Source: Sesamum alatum (lineage: Eukaryota; Streptophyta; Magnoliopsida; Lamiales; Pedaliaceae). Taken from it: 64,000 nt of DNA. The notes under the pieces were generated by a model. That model saw nothing but the letters and a program-made list of their open reading frames with translations, did not search any database and was not told the origin of the DNA. The position numbers and the translations under genes were made by a program. Each line of letters opens with the position of its first letter. Position 1 is the stretch's first letter. The DNA lies in assembly GCA_034509735.1 (NCBI GenBank), contig JACGWO010000005.1, forward strand, positions 22,376,383-22,440,382, given 5' to 3'. This document shows positions 10,552-20,690 of the stretch, piece by piece.

Positions 10552-11251
10552 CTATAATGCACGGACATTTCGAAAAATTACTCGATTCAATGTCAGATAC
10601 GGACAGGCTTCGGGCATATGTCGGACACGGCATAGGCGTGTCTGAAAATATTAAATAAAAAAGAAAAAAAAAAGAACACGGTGTCGGACACACCTGTTGA
10701 CGTGTCTGACACGTTTTGGAAAAATGTCCGACATGGAGGACTGTCCGACACATTTTGGACACGTTTATGATTTTTTTATAATTTAAAAAGTTTTGGATTG
10801 TCTTTAGAAAAGAAAAAAAAAAGACTTCTAGGCTAAATAAAAAATAATAATTTACTTCTCTCAAGCTAAAAGTTTTGAGATGAAATTAGTAAAAGATTGA
10901 GAGAGGGTCATGATAATTTAACTAATAATGTATATTTTAATATAAACCAAAATTGGAATGATTAGAAATGCTTTGATAGCGTACTTTTAATATAAACTAA
11001 TTATATATATTTTTGAAGTCATGTATTTTAAATTTTAGATATAAGACATGGTTATTTAAGGATTTATCTTGATATTTTTTATATTGCATAAATTTTACGA
11101 AAAAATTTAGAATATATATAAAAAAAAAAAAATCATATTATATATAGCCGTGTCAGTGCCGTGTCGTGTCCTAATTTCTTAAAATTTTTCGTGTCATCGT
11201 ATCCGTGTCGTATCGTGTCTGTGTCACCATTCCTGTGTCCATGCATCATAG
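10552..11251. mobile_element. MULE-like non-autonomous TIR element (about 700 bp) inside unit A
   Basis: The ends are imperfect inverted repeats: CTATAATGCACGGACA on the left and TGTCCATGCATCATAG on the right. The flanks ATCATCAC (10544-10551) and ATCATAAC (11252-11259) resemble an 8-9 bp target duplication. The undisturbed paralogous site near 13688 reads TTATCATAACCTATCTTC, which supports insertion. Both arms are built from repeated GTGTC/GACAC modules (for example GTGTCGGACACACC and CGTGTCTGACACG). There is no transposase ORF. The superfamily is inferred from the target-site length and the complex arms. Confidence 0.65.
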
Positions 11252-11317
11252 ATCATAACCTATCTTCACATCTTTGACTGGCATGAAATCCCTCTTGCTT
11301 TGAAGTTTAAATCTCAA

Positions 11318-11353
<36 letters not shown>

Positions 11354-11636
11354 ATACTAGCCGCGATTGCATAGTTTCCCATGTGCATATATATAATCAA
11401 TAACTTTCTTATGGTTTAAAATATATTATAAATACACAAAATATATAAATCAACATATTTCATTTAAAAAGAAAAAAGAAAGAAAACAGAAAAGAAGACC
11501 AATTTAAAAGTATTATCGACACAAAAGAAGTTGCTGTAATGGTGTCACTGTCACATCATCGTTTGTAAGTAAAAAGTGTATTTCTTTTTGTATTAGTATA
11601 TAAACAACAAAGTTGGTGTAGTAAACTTTAGAATAG
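11252..11636. other. End of repeat unit A and unassigned AT-rich spacer
   Basis: Unit A resumes for about 90 bp (CATAACCTATCTTCACATC) and ends in a CT/AT microsatellite at about 11316-11350. The remainder to 11636 is AT-rich with no readable gene. This is where an ectodomain exon preceding unit B would be expected, and none is present. Confidence 0.45.
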
Positions 11637-13760
11637 TTAGATTTAATTAATTGCACTTCATCTCACTGTGAAAATATTAATAAGTGTATAAAATCTCATT
11701 AAATGAAAAAAAAAAAGGAAATTTAACTTTTGAATAGAAGCTCACAACCTCCGTGTCGGGGGTTGCATTGTCTTTTTTATGTTATTGATTCACATTTGAT
11801 CGAACTCGATTTAGGCTATAATTTTCCTTTGTTTAAGATGGTTTTGGCCCATTAATGTTCTCACATAGGAGCTTGTCGTATTTAACCCCCAAAACAATTC
11901 TGATACAGAATTGATTTAATCGTGGCTTAGATCACGATGACTTCTACGTTCATACTAGTTAAGTTTTAGGATAAATTATATCATAACTCCTTTAAATTTG
12001 TTTTAATTATAAATACGTCTCTATTAGATTGAAAAGTACAATCACCTCCACGTGGCTTTATTCTTTCCGGATGTGTCTAGTCAACTCCAGAAAATTAAGT
12101 TGTAACCTTAAATATACATTTATAGAAGGATAAAATGCATCTACCATCCCTTTGAACTATCACCCAAGTCGCAAAGTGGCCCTTAAACAATGAACGTCTC
12201 AAAAAGGCACCCGCCGCTTAGAGCCATTACATTAGTCGTTGTCATTTTGCTGACATGGCATTAACTATTACCCCTAGGCGTTTGAGTGCTAGCCGTTGGA
12301 ATTTTGAGACCAAAATGCCCTCAACTCAACAGTATAAAAATGGCTAGAAGTGAAGAATTTTTTCTTGCATATGTTGATGTTTGTTTGTAGCAATTACCAA
12401 AAAAGATTCAATACATTCTTGGCAAAAATTGCAATGTCTACTCAAGCCTTTAAAAAATTTATTATTGACTATAAATTTATTGGTTACGGACTAAAATCAT
12501 AATAAATAATTATTATTAACCATGGTTAAACAAAAACTGTTGCAAAAATCTAGATTATCCACCATGAAAATTCTTTTTGTCATGGTTATGAGCCATAGCA
12601 AATGTTTTTGCCATGACTTTTTGCCATGACAAATATTTTAGCCACACTCGCAAATACCACGGTCAATAACCGTTGTATGACCATGATGAATACTATTCAC
12701 TACGGCTATTTATTTTTACCATGACAATTAGCAATGGTTAAATTTTAAATTTTTTTTTTAATGATTGCAGCAACTAGTGCATTGCAAAAAATCTGCTTCA
12801 ATAGTTCATGAAGCCTTTACATACAGTTTTGAAGCTATGCAACACAAAACTCGAATTCCGTCATTTCCAAATTTGGAGCTTAACATAAACTCAATGACCG
12901 AACAAAAAACAACCTAAAATTATTTTGTGACTGAGGGTTCTTCAAACAAGTGGCTTTAGTTCTTTATGGCAAAAGGTGATTTTTTTTACTCTATAAATCG
13001 TTACGTTAAAATCAATTTTTTTCATTTTACATAAAAAAATGTATGCGATTTGAGATTTTGCAATTTGAGTGATAGTTTAGGGATGGTGGATGTGTTTACC
13101 CTTAATAAAATTATTAATGCAATCAAATGACTAGAAAGGTGGTTATTTTCTGTAAATATATATATATATATATACATATATATTTTTTAGGGTATTTTTG
13201 TCAGAATACTAAATATTAGTTATTCTAAGATGTTCACACTTAATTGATGGCATAGACGTATTAACTTAAAATTATCATTTCCATTCGTATGGAATTGTTT
13301 ATCCAAAATTTAGTAGAAGTAAACTTCTGTATTTACACCAAAATCAGGTAAAAACAATTTCATCTGTCGACATATTCGGAGTTTCAGAATTTAAAAAGAT
13401 AGATACTGAAAATAAACCAAATGGACACCCAAAGAAGAAAAACAACATTTTTAATTTATTAAAATGAATTAAATATTTACGGCTATTATAAGTTATATGA
13501 ACGCATGCGAAATACCTTCATTTTTCTAAAATATTATTTTATTTTTTTATGTTTTTAATAAATTGATTATATTATTATTGAATATACAACAAATTAATAT
13601 CAATCATCAACAATTTTATATATATACATATATATATATATATATTTCTATCTCCTGCAATTTGACAAAGTCAAGAATCAAAACAAGCTTATCATAACCT
13701 ATCTTCACATCTTTGACTAATATGCAATCCTTCTTGCTTTCAAGTTTAAATATCTCTCTC
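11637..13760 (+). repeat. Intron-derived repeat unit B (second copy, split by a MITE)
   Basis: This is homologous to 9198-10551 in the same order and orientation. The left part, 11637-12127, contains TCGAACTCGATTT, GATCACGATGACTTC and GGATGTGTCTAGTCAACT. The right part, 13101-13760, contains ATTAACTTAAAATTATCATTTCCATTC, ATGAACGCATGCGAAATA and AAGTCAAGAATCAAAACAAGC. The copies differ substantially and each carries its own insertion, so the duplication is older than both insertions. Confidence 0.65.
12128..13100. mobile_element. MITE-like element with about 45-bp terminal inverted repeats
   Basis: The left end, GGATAAAATGCATCTACCAT followed by CCC and AACTATCACCCAAGTCGCAAA, is mirrored at the right end by TTTGCAATTTGAGTGATAGTTT and GGGATGGTGGATGTGTTTACC. 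Roughly four of every five positions match. The interior (12500-12735) is rich in short CCATGAC/GCCATAGC motifs. It interrupts repeat unit B. I could not settle a clean target duplication, so the superfamily is left open. There is no transposase. Confidence 0.65.
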
Positions 13761-15256
13761 TCTATATATATAATATACAAAATAAAATTAATACTTTTAA
13801 AAATAGAAAACCGCGTGGGGACGAAAGTGATTGAATGATAGTAAGTCAAAGAAAAGACGACGAGACTATATATATGTACATTTATACTAATAATAAAAAA
13901 ATCTCAATTTTACTCATAAAAAATGATTACTTATACAGGGACATTAATATTTGTTATGTCAATAATACCTTAGTTTCTTTTATTTATTTATTTATTTTTT
14001 TATAATATGATGTGTTGGTTTATATATATATATATTATATAATAATATATTTTAAAATGTTAAATATTATTATATGCATGCAAAGTCGGCGTGCAACGTG
14101 GACGGGTGCAAATAATTTATTGTCCGAAGCGAGCAACATGTGGCTGTTTATTTCGACTTATACATAGTACAATTGATTTAAGGCTGACATGAAACAGATT
14201 CCATATAAGAATATTTATAGATAATTATTTTTTTAAAACTTAGAAAGAATATAATGCAACTCCCTTAACTTAATAAAATAAAACAAGACCGTTTAATAAT
14301 GGCTTAAGAGGTTAACTGCATTTTTACCTTTGTATGTAAAATAATACTAAAAGGTAAAATATTTCCATTAACATTAAGAAAAAAAAAAGAAAAAAGAAAA
14401 AAAGCGTTTTGGGACACCTAATCATTTTATTAAAAAAAAAAAAAGACACATTGAGTCAAATTTATTTGAATTATTATCGAGTTTTAAAAATTGTATTTGA
14501 ATTTGTTTTGATTGTCGATATAATCGAGTTCAAATGAGTTTGAATTTGATTAAACAAGAGTCGAACTCGAATAATTTGATATTTTTAATTAATTTTCAAT
14601 CGAATCGAGCTCGAACTGAGTTTGAAAGTTTATTGAACAAAAAATTTAGTTCAAATTTGGTTTATTAAGTTTAACAAATCAAGAGATTGTTAGTTCGAAC
14701 CTATGATGTAGGCGTGGAGTCTACTTCCATAGTAGTATGTGTTTATATTGTTTATTTGTTTGCTTTGAAGTTGTTGAAAAATTTAAAAATATTATTGTAA
14801 TGCGCACTGAACATTGCAGTAGTCTGTTGGTAGTTGTTTTAATAATATCGTTGTAGTTCAAAAACAAAAAAAAAATAAATTAACAAATCGAGTTCAAATG
14901 AAATTATTTCGATCGATTTTAATCGATATCGAAGAATTTAATTTATTTTTCCGCTCAATTACACCATTTTCAATGGTTTAGGAGGTTGCAATTGTCCTTT
15001 TCTTTCGTCTTTTTTTTTTTTTTTTTAAAAAAAAATCTTCATTCAATATTTTTACACACACAAAACAAAAAGTCATTCTTAGAAGATTTGAGGTCATTTT
15101 AGTATGTATTAATTATTGCACAAATCACAGAAAGGTATCCCCACTTGTAAAATTGTGAAGACTTTTGGGTGCCACCAACCCAACTTCAGACTTGCACTCC
15201 AATCTAACAACCATGGATATCAATATTCACACTTCACTTTTTTGTCATGCTACAAA
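13761..15256. other. AT-rich intergenic stretch with remnant of a TCGAGCTCGAA-type repeat
   Basis: No gene is visible. Around 14440-14960 there is a diffuse array of variants of AATCGAGCTCGAACTGAG and TTGAATTTGATTAA. It resembles the arms of the hAT-type MITE at 20691-21481 and is probably a decayed relative. Microsatellites occur at about 14020-14035, and poly-A/T runs occur at 14386-14440 and 15009-15034. Confidence 0.45.
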
Positions 15257-15578
15257 CACTAAAAAAATAATAATAATTATTATTATTAACTACATTATAA
15301 ATGACTACAACTTAACCATAAATTAATATTATTAATAACAATCAAACAAAACTAATATAAAAACTTAAATTTTGACTACGATTAATCAATATTTATCATA
15401 TTTTTTAACTATGATCAAAATATTTACGATAATTTTAGCTATAACTAATGTTGTCTCACTTGCAAAAAAACTGCTAATGGCATTGTGGAGCCGTAATTAA
15501 TTTAATTTCATCACGTTTTTTTTTCTTTTAACCATAGTACGTAATTTACTGTAGTAAATCATAATCTTTCTTCCAGTG
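15257..15578. mobile_element. Short CACTA-like non-autonomous element (tentative)
   Basis: It begins CACTAAAAAAAT and ends TTTCTTCCAGTG, that is CACT...AGTG. The flanks AAA and GAA differ at one base of a 3-bp target site. The interior carries degenerate GACTACGA, GCTATAAC and CCATAGTA motifs, seen also at 16300-16540. The short ends and one flank mismatch keep this tentative. Confidence 0.38.
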
Positions 15579-16254
15579 GAAGTACTCTAAAGATATACAT
15601 ATATATATATATATTGGTAAAAATATGTATATGATATAATAGAAAATATAACGATTATTATTATGTTTAATGATTCTATTGTATATTTTTCATATTATTA
15701 CGGCATACAATTATAAAGTATGAATGATAGATCTCTGTGTTATGGTATTGAAATTTTTAAATAAGTCCAAAAAATTATAATTAGTTGAGAGTGCAAAGGA
15801 ATAATAATTCAATTAAACATGGTAACATCTAAATATAATCTTGTTAATTTTTAATGAACAGAAGAAATATTTTATCAAACTTTTCTTGAAGTAGATTTAC
15901 ATTGCATATATCTCTAATTAATATCTATAACTTTATATAATTGAAAAGCATTTTTTGGTGTCTCTATGTTTTTGGTCTATCATTTTTAATTTTTAATTAT
16001 TTTATTAATTTTCATTTTCTCTATTTCTTCTCAACTTATACATGAATTTTTCTTCTCACTCTTATAATAATTTATCATAATTTTGTTTTATTTTTGAACA
16101 CCTTTTACTTATTCAAGTAATATGTATATTCAAAATTTGAAATTAATCGTGAAAAGATGTGTATATATATATATTATATATTTATAGTGTATAACTAAAA
16201 ACATTCTTACCCAAATTAGATCTGATCGAACTAGATCAATCACATCCTAAGTGT

Positions 16255-16544
16255 CACTCGAAAAAATATGATTTTTCCTTACGGTTAATTATATGGTCAA
16301 AAGAAAAAAATCGTGGCGAACACAAATTAACCACGGCTTTGTAACGATCATTAGTCGTTGTTTATGCAAGTGTAGCCAAAACATTAGCCATGGCCAAAAT
16401 CATGAGATATATTTTGGCCATGGCTAAAAACATCACAAATATTGATTAATCGTGGTAAAAATTTAATTTTTTGCATTGATTTGATTTGGACGTGCCTAAT
16501 AGTATTGATTTACTATGATTTTTAACTCGTGGTCTTTTATAGTG
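16255..16544. mobile_element. CACTA-like remnant with CCATGGC motif cluster (tentative)
   Basis: The segment begins CACTCGAAAAAATATG and ends CTTTTATAGTG. It contains CACGGCTTTG, GTCGTTG, TAGCCATGGCC and GGCCATGGCT, the motif style also present inside the MITE at 12128-13100. The flanking triplets do not match, so the ends are uncertain. Confidence 0.33.
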
Positions 16545-17483
16545 TAGCCAAAAATTATTATTATTATTATTTTTGTAATGTTTGGATTAGAATTTCCGGT
16601 AAAACTATATATAGATCAGGACTTTTAGGGCATCAGCACTGAGGACATAATTTGGAATTTGGTGTTTTTGTTGCTCCTATAAAAATCCAACTCCCAGAAT
16701 TCTGCAGTACTTTCACGGAAAGAAGTCAAAAGTGATACAACTAACTAAATTTCCTACAAGTTACTGTCGGCCAAGGAAACCCTCTTGATCTTGCTTCAAG
16801 TTTGAACATACACTGCCAAATTTGTCAAAGTCCCAATCATTACTCTAAAGAAAACAAAAAGTAAAGTATATTCAAATTCATTCTCTTTTCCATCACTATG
16901 ATTGCCTCCAAAATCAAGAATTACTTATATCCTATCCCTTATATAAATATATTATTACATGTACAAAATTATTCTTAATATAAAAAAAGAAACAGTATCA
17001 TCTGTGATGTTTTAAAAAAGAAGTTCACTGCCTCTCGCATAAGAAGATTGCGTTGCCCTTCATTTGAAAATAAAGGGAGCTGTGTTGCTCTTTTATATGA
17101 CAATGCGCCTACCCGAACGAGAAATAAAGGGCAAAGTGACCTCTATCCTTTGAGATAGTGAACTACTTTTCTAAAAGTTTAGGGTCGCGTTTTATCCCTT
17201 TTTATTTTTTTGTTCAAAGGAATGTGATATATTTATAATGTAATTGGTCACTTCATGAACTTTCCACCAATTACATGATAAGTATATTGCATTTTTATAT
17301 GATTGGTTCAGGTTTGATTGAACCCAGTCAGAGTTAGAATTTCCCTTAATCCTTTCTCTCTACTTAGTGTTTCCATGGGAGCCTCTAGCATTTAACCCTT
17401 CCTATAATTGCCTCCAAAACCAATACTCTGATCTCTTCTCTTTCTCTCTTTGCCTCTGTTCCTCGAGTTTTTTTATACTAAAA
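16545..17483 (+). promoter_or_regulatory. Upstream region of the LRK10L receptor-kinase gene, with a repeat fragment
   Basis: This is the non-coding DNA before the ATG at 17484. About 17000-17220 resembles the intronic MITE at 18314-18494: both have AAAGGGCAA(A/C)GTGACC followed by TTTCTAAAAGTT. A CT-rich leader (TCTCTTTCTCTCTTTGCCTC) lies at about 17433-17452. An open frame extends upstream to an ATG at 17367, but the residues between the two ATGs do not look like part of the protein. Confidence 0.4.
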
Positions 17484-18185
17484 ATGGTTCTTCATCATCA
17501 TAGCCTATTCATCTACAAGAAATCATTCTATGTTCCAATTACCATCCTACTCTCCACTTGTTTGCTAGAGGGATACCTATCATCCTCCATAACTTCTACA
17601 ACTTGCCTTCCTCAGACCTGTAATGGATTGAACATCAAACACCCCTTCTGGATTCCTGGCCTGCAAGAGTCCCATTGCGGTCGGCCGCGGTTCAACGTCA
17701 CGTGTCACGACAACAAGCCGATGATCAAGATCAATGGGGAGGGTTTCATGATTAGAGACATAGTTTATGAAAATGACACGCTGTTGTTAGCTAACTCGAA
17801 CGTGTTTGATGCTGATACTAAGTGTCCGGTTCCTCATCACAATTTTAGCGTTGATGGGACTCCGTTTAGTTACGGTCCTGCAACGACTGATCTCTTCTTC
17901 TTCTTCAACTGCACGGCTCCTTACGACAGGGAAACGTACGCTGTAGATTGTGCAACAAGTGCTGGCCGTTACTCGTTTGCTGTTTTCCATGTTGAACTTT
18001 TGGAGCACTGGAACTATTCCATCGGGTCGTGCCAGGCTCCAGTTAATGCACCAGTAGAGGGCGACGGCCTCGACAAACTGTTGAAAATGAATTACACTGA
18101 TGTACTTGAGAAGGGTTTTGTTCTGCAATGGGAAGGAAGGGGCTGTGGTAGCTGTCATGGGAGTGGTGGGCTTTCTGCTTCATAA
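17484..18185 (+). pseudogene. LRK10L ectodomain exon of the receptor-kinase gene, damaged at its 3' end
   Basis: The ATG at 17484 gives a signal peptide (hydrophobic VPITILLSTCLL, residues 17-28), preferred over the in-frame ATG at 17367. A GUB_WAK_bind domain follows (C41, C46, HPFW 53-56, CG 65-66, C74). A WAK-associated domain comes next, with C183, GFVLQW 211-216 and CGSC 221-224. Family members continue through a Cys-rich tail and splice to the transmembrane segment in phase 1. Here the frame stops at TAA 18183-18185, directly after GSGGLSAS. The expected tail (HNFEC...) is readable in the next frame from 18181, and the aligned donor is altered. Either the gene is frameshifted or a weaker upstream phase-1 donor (GTAGCT at 18148 or GTGGGC at 18166) is used, which would keep the reading open into the mini-exon. 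Confidence 0.75.
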
Positions 18186-18648
18186 CTTTGAGTGTTTTTC
18201 TTTGTTTCTTGCAGTAGTCAACTTAATTCCTTCTCAAATAGTAGCTGCAAATTTGATGAGATTAGAGTTTTCTTTCGCGATATCTTTGTTTTACACTGAT
18301 GGTCACGACGAGGGTTAAATGCAACGAAACCCCCCTGAATGAAAAAGAAAAAAAAGAAAGGGCAACGTGACCCTGATGCGGGAGGCAGGGGCTGTTTTTT
18401 CTAAAAGTTCAGTGGTTCCGTTGCTATTTTTTTCCTATTTAAGGGAGTTTTGCGCCTATTAGTGGTTTTACAGGGGTGAAATGCAAATTAAGGCGGTAGG
18501 ACGAATAGAATCTTATCATATTAATTTGTAGATCAAATATTCTCGACTTTCCTAATCTGTTTAGAATTGATACACAAGTCCTTGATAGTATTAGCATTTT
18601 TGGTTCTATGGTAATCAAACCTTTCTTATTTGTATGGTTGTATTACAG
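18186..18648 (+). other. Intron between the ectodomain exon and the mini-exon
   Basis: The region after the stop shows similarity to the start of the first locus's intron (CTTCTCAAATAGT is shared by both). It contains a MITE at 18314-18494 and ends with the acceptor GTATTACAG at 18648. There is no other coding sequence. Confidence 0.6.
18314..18494. mobile_element. Intronic MITE (same family as 19893-20056)
   Basis: The right arm reads CCTATTAGTGGTTTTACAGG then GGTGAAATGCA. Reverse-complemented, it matches the left arm of the copy at 19893 (TGCATTTTACCC...ACTAATAGACAAAA). The left arm, AAATGCAACGAAACCCCCC, is a diverged partner. A fragment of the same type lies upstream at 17119-17215. Confidence 0.5.
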
Positions 18649-18684
18649 GGAGTGGATTGAATTTGCGACTCAAGATTGGAATAG
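18649..18684 (+). CDS. 36-nt mini-exon of the LRK10L receptor kinase (juxtamembrane linker)
   Basis: The acceptor TTACAG (ending 18648) and donor GTACTA (18685) bound exactly 36 nt. With one base from the preceding exon and two from the next, it encodes G-SGLNLRLKIGI-G, the short linker that in LRK10-like proteins joins the Cys-rich ectodomain to the transmembrane helix. Both ends are phase 1, so skipping it would keep the frame. Mini-exons with regulated splicing are known in Arabidopsis LRK10-like genes. Whether this one is regulated is unknown. Confidence 0.82.
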
Positions 18685-18785
18685 GTACTATGCCCGCAAA
18701 GAACAATGTCAATTTTCTTTCAATTCTGCTTTTTAAGTATTAAATTGAAATTAAAGATGACATGAATGTTAAAAATGTTTTGCAG

Positions 18786-19879
18786 GTGTGGGAGCAGCTG
18801 CAGTTGGCGCCTTGATGATGTGCATCATTTTCTTCATCTATCACCGTCGCTACAAAAAACGCTACATCAATTCATCGTTCGTATCACGTGGTTCATCTTT
18901 GTATCCTTCTTTGACAAAGGATCTAGAGAAGGCGGGAATCCATATTTTCAACTATCGTGAACTGGAAGAAGCCACGGACCGTTTCGATCCCAAAAGGGAG
19001 CTTGGAGATGGTGGTTACGGTGCAGTCTACAAAGGGAAGCTCCAAGACGGGCGTGTTGTGGCGGTGAAACGGTTGTATGAAAACCACTATAGAAGAGTCG
19101 AGCAGTTCACAAACGAAGTAGAACTACTCGCACGCTTGAGGCATCAAAATCTGGTGTCCCTTTACGGGTGCACACCGTGCCACTCTAGGGAGCTTCTACT
19201 TGTGTATGAGTACATCCCTAATGGCACGTTGGCTGATCATCTTCACGGACAACGTGCAAAGCCTGGATCCCTCTCATGGATCACACGGTTGAACATCGCC
19301 ATAGAAACTTCAAGTGCTCTAGCCTATCTACATGCCTCGGACGTCGTCCACAGAGACGTGAAGAGTACTAATATCCTCCTAGACAACAACTTCAATGTCA
19401 AAGTTGCCGACTTTGGTCTATCCCGGCTTCTCCCCACAGACGTAACGCATGTCTCAACGGCCCCTCAAGGTACTCCTGGCTATGTAGATCCTGAGTACAA
19501 TGAATTCTATCAGCTTACTGAGAAAAGCGATGTTTACAGCTTTGGTGTGGTATTGCTTGAGCTTATATCGTCCAAGCCCGCGATAGATATCACTAGGCAC
19601 AGACACGAGATCAATTTGTCGACGATGGCTATTAGCAAGATCCAAAATCATGCATTGCATGAACTAGTGGATCCACATCTCGGGTTTGAGTCGGATTACA
19701 AGGTAAGAACAATGATCGTTGCAGTGGCGGAGTTGGCATTCCGATGCTTGCAAAACGGGAGGGATATGAGACCACATATGCAGGATGTTGTAAACTTCTT
19801 GCAGGAAATCCAGAGTAAGGATTACAGCACAGATGTGTTGGACATTCCTGCAGATGATATTGTATCGTTGGAAGAGTGA
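18786..19879 (+). CDS. LRK10L receptor kinase: transmembrane helix and Ser/Thr kinase exon
   Basis: The acceptor TTTTGCAG at 18785 gives phase 1. The exon codes for about 364 residues ending in TGA 19877-19879. Counting the GTG at 18788 as residue 1, a transmembrane helix (VGALMMCIIFFIY) spans about 6-18, followed by a basic stop-transfer stretch HRRYKKR. The kinase domain follows FNYRELEEATDRF, with the glycine loop LGDGGYG 72-78, VAVK K94, HRD 188-190 in HRDVKSTNILLD, DFG 208-210, GTPGYVDPEY 228-237 and DVYSFGVVLLEL 248-259. All catalytic residues are present, and the HRD arginine makes it an RD kinase. It would phosphorylate Ser/Thr targets at the plasma membrane. It ends at DDIVSLEE, about 20-30 residues shorter than usual, and a MITE begins 13 bp after the stop. 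Confidence 0.9.
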
Positions 19880-19892
19880 CTCACTGGGTTGA

Positions 19893-20056
19893 TTGCATTT
19901 TACCCTATGAAAGCACTAATAGACAAAAATCTCCCCACCAAAAAAAAAAAAAAAAGAGTAGTATGATTCCATCCTATATCTGGGATTGTGTTACTTTTTC
20001 TTTTTTTGTCACGAGAGTTTTTTGTCTATTAGTATTTTCACGGGATACCTGTTGCA
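19893..20056. mobile_element. MITE just downstream of the kinase stop codon
   Basis: Imperfect arms TTGCATTTTACCCTATGAAA plus ACTAATAGACAAAAATCTC (19893-19932) face GAGTTTTTTGTCTATTAGTA plus TTTTCACGGGATACCTGTTGCA (20015-20056). The short centre holds a poly-A run. It lies where the gene's C-terminal coding tail or 3' UTR would be expected, so it may have shortened the protein and may supply the transcript's 3' end. Confidence 0.65.
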
Positions 20057-20690
20057 TATAGTCCATAGCTCACTGCATCTTTCACCGAAATCAATAGCAA
20101 CTGACTGCTAATGTAGTAAATATATGCCAGAATTGTGGTTAATTTGTCCTTTGGCTTTCATTCCTATAGCTAGTGCTTCGTTTCTTGGCCATCTTGATGG
20201 AGTTTTAGGTTTTCGGGTTAAATTTTTTATTCCAAATTCTATTGTATATTTTAGTGTATTAAATATATACATGTCAGGTGTGTAAAGATGATATCATGTA
20301 TTTTATTGATTTATGTATATATATCTAGACGGCATTTCAAGAAGTATATTGGGAAAGTGGAATGTGCAAATTCTACTAATGATCTCTACAGTTTGGGTTT
20401 TATATAATTTTTGTTCTAATATTCCATTTCTGACCATGCATCTCTGGTATTTAATTATGTCCCATTTTTAGTGCTCTGAGTCAATTTTTGATGAAAATTT
20501 AAGAGCAAAATTGTCTAACATGTATGTTGTATCAAGCTATCAAATAGAGTATTTTAGCAAAGTAGTTAAATCAATAGAATTTTATGAAATCAATTACTTG
20601 TGATAAAATTATGAGAATTTTGTGCAAATTTCAAATGCATGCCCTGGGCATTATATTTAGAAATTTCAACTTAGAAAACTATCTTTTGTG
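20057..20690. other. Intergenic sequence, nothing recognised
   Basis: This is AT-rich downstream DNA of the receptor-kinase gene. No ORF or repeat ends were recognised apart from the hAT-type target duplication at its right edge (CTTTTGTG, 20683-20690). Confidence 0.4.

Noticed and set aside
14680..14730. GTTAGTTCGAACCTATGATG, similar to a tRNA/SINE B box
   Set aside because: No A box at the proper distance, no cloverleaf and no tail or target duplication were found.
17367..17483. Upstream in-frame ATG adding 39 residues to the second ectodomain exon
   Set aside because: The added residues are not signal-peptide-like and family proteins start with a short hydrophobic leader. The ATG at 17484 fits better.
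18100..18318. 72-residue frame crossing the end of the damaged ectodomain exon
   Set aside because: Only its HNFEC part relates to the receptor tail. The rest is intron and there is no independent start. It is used as evidence for the frameshift, not as a gene.
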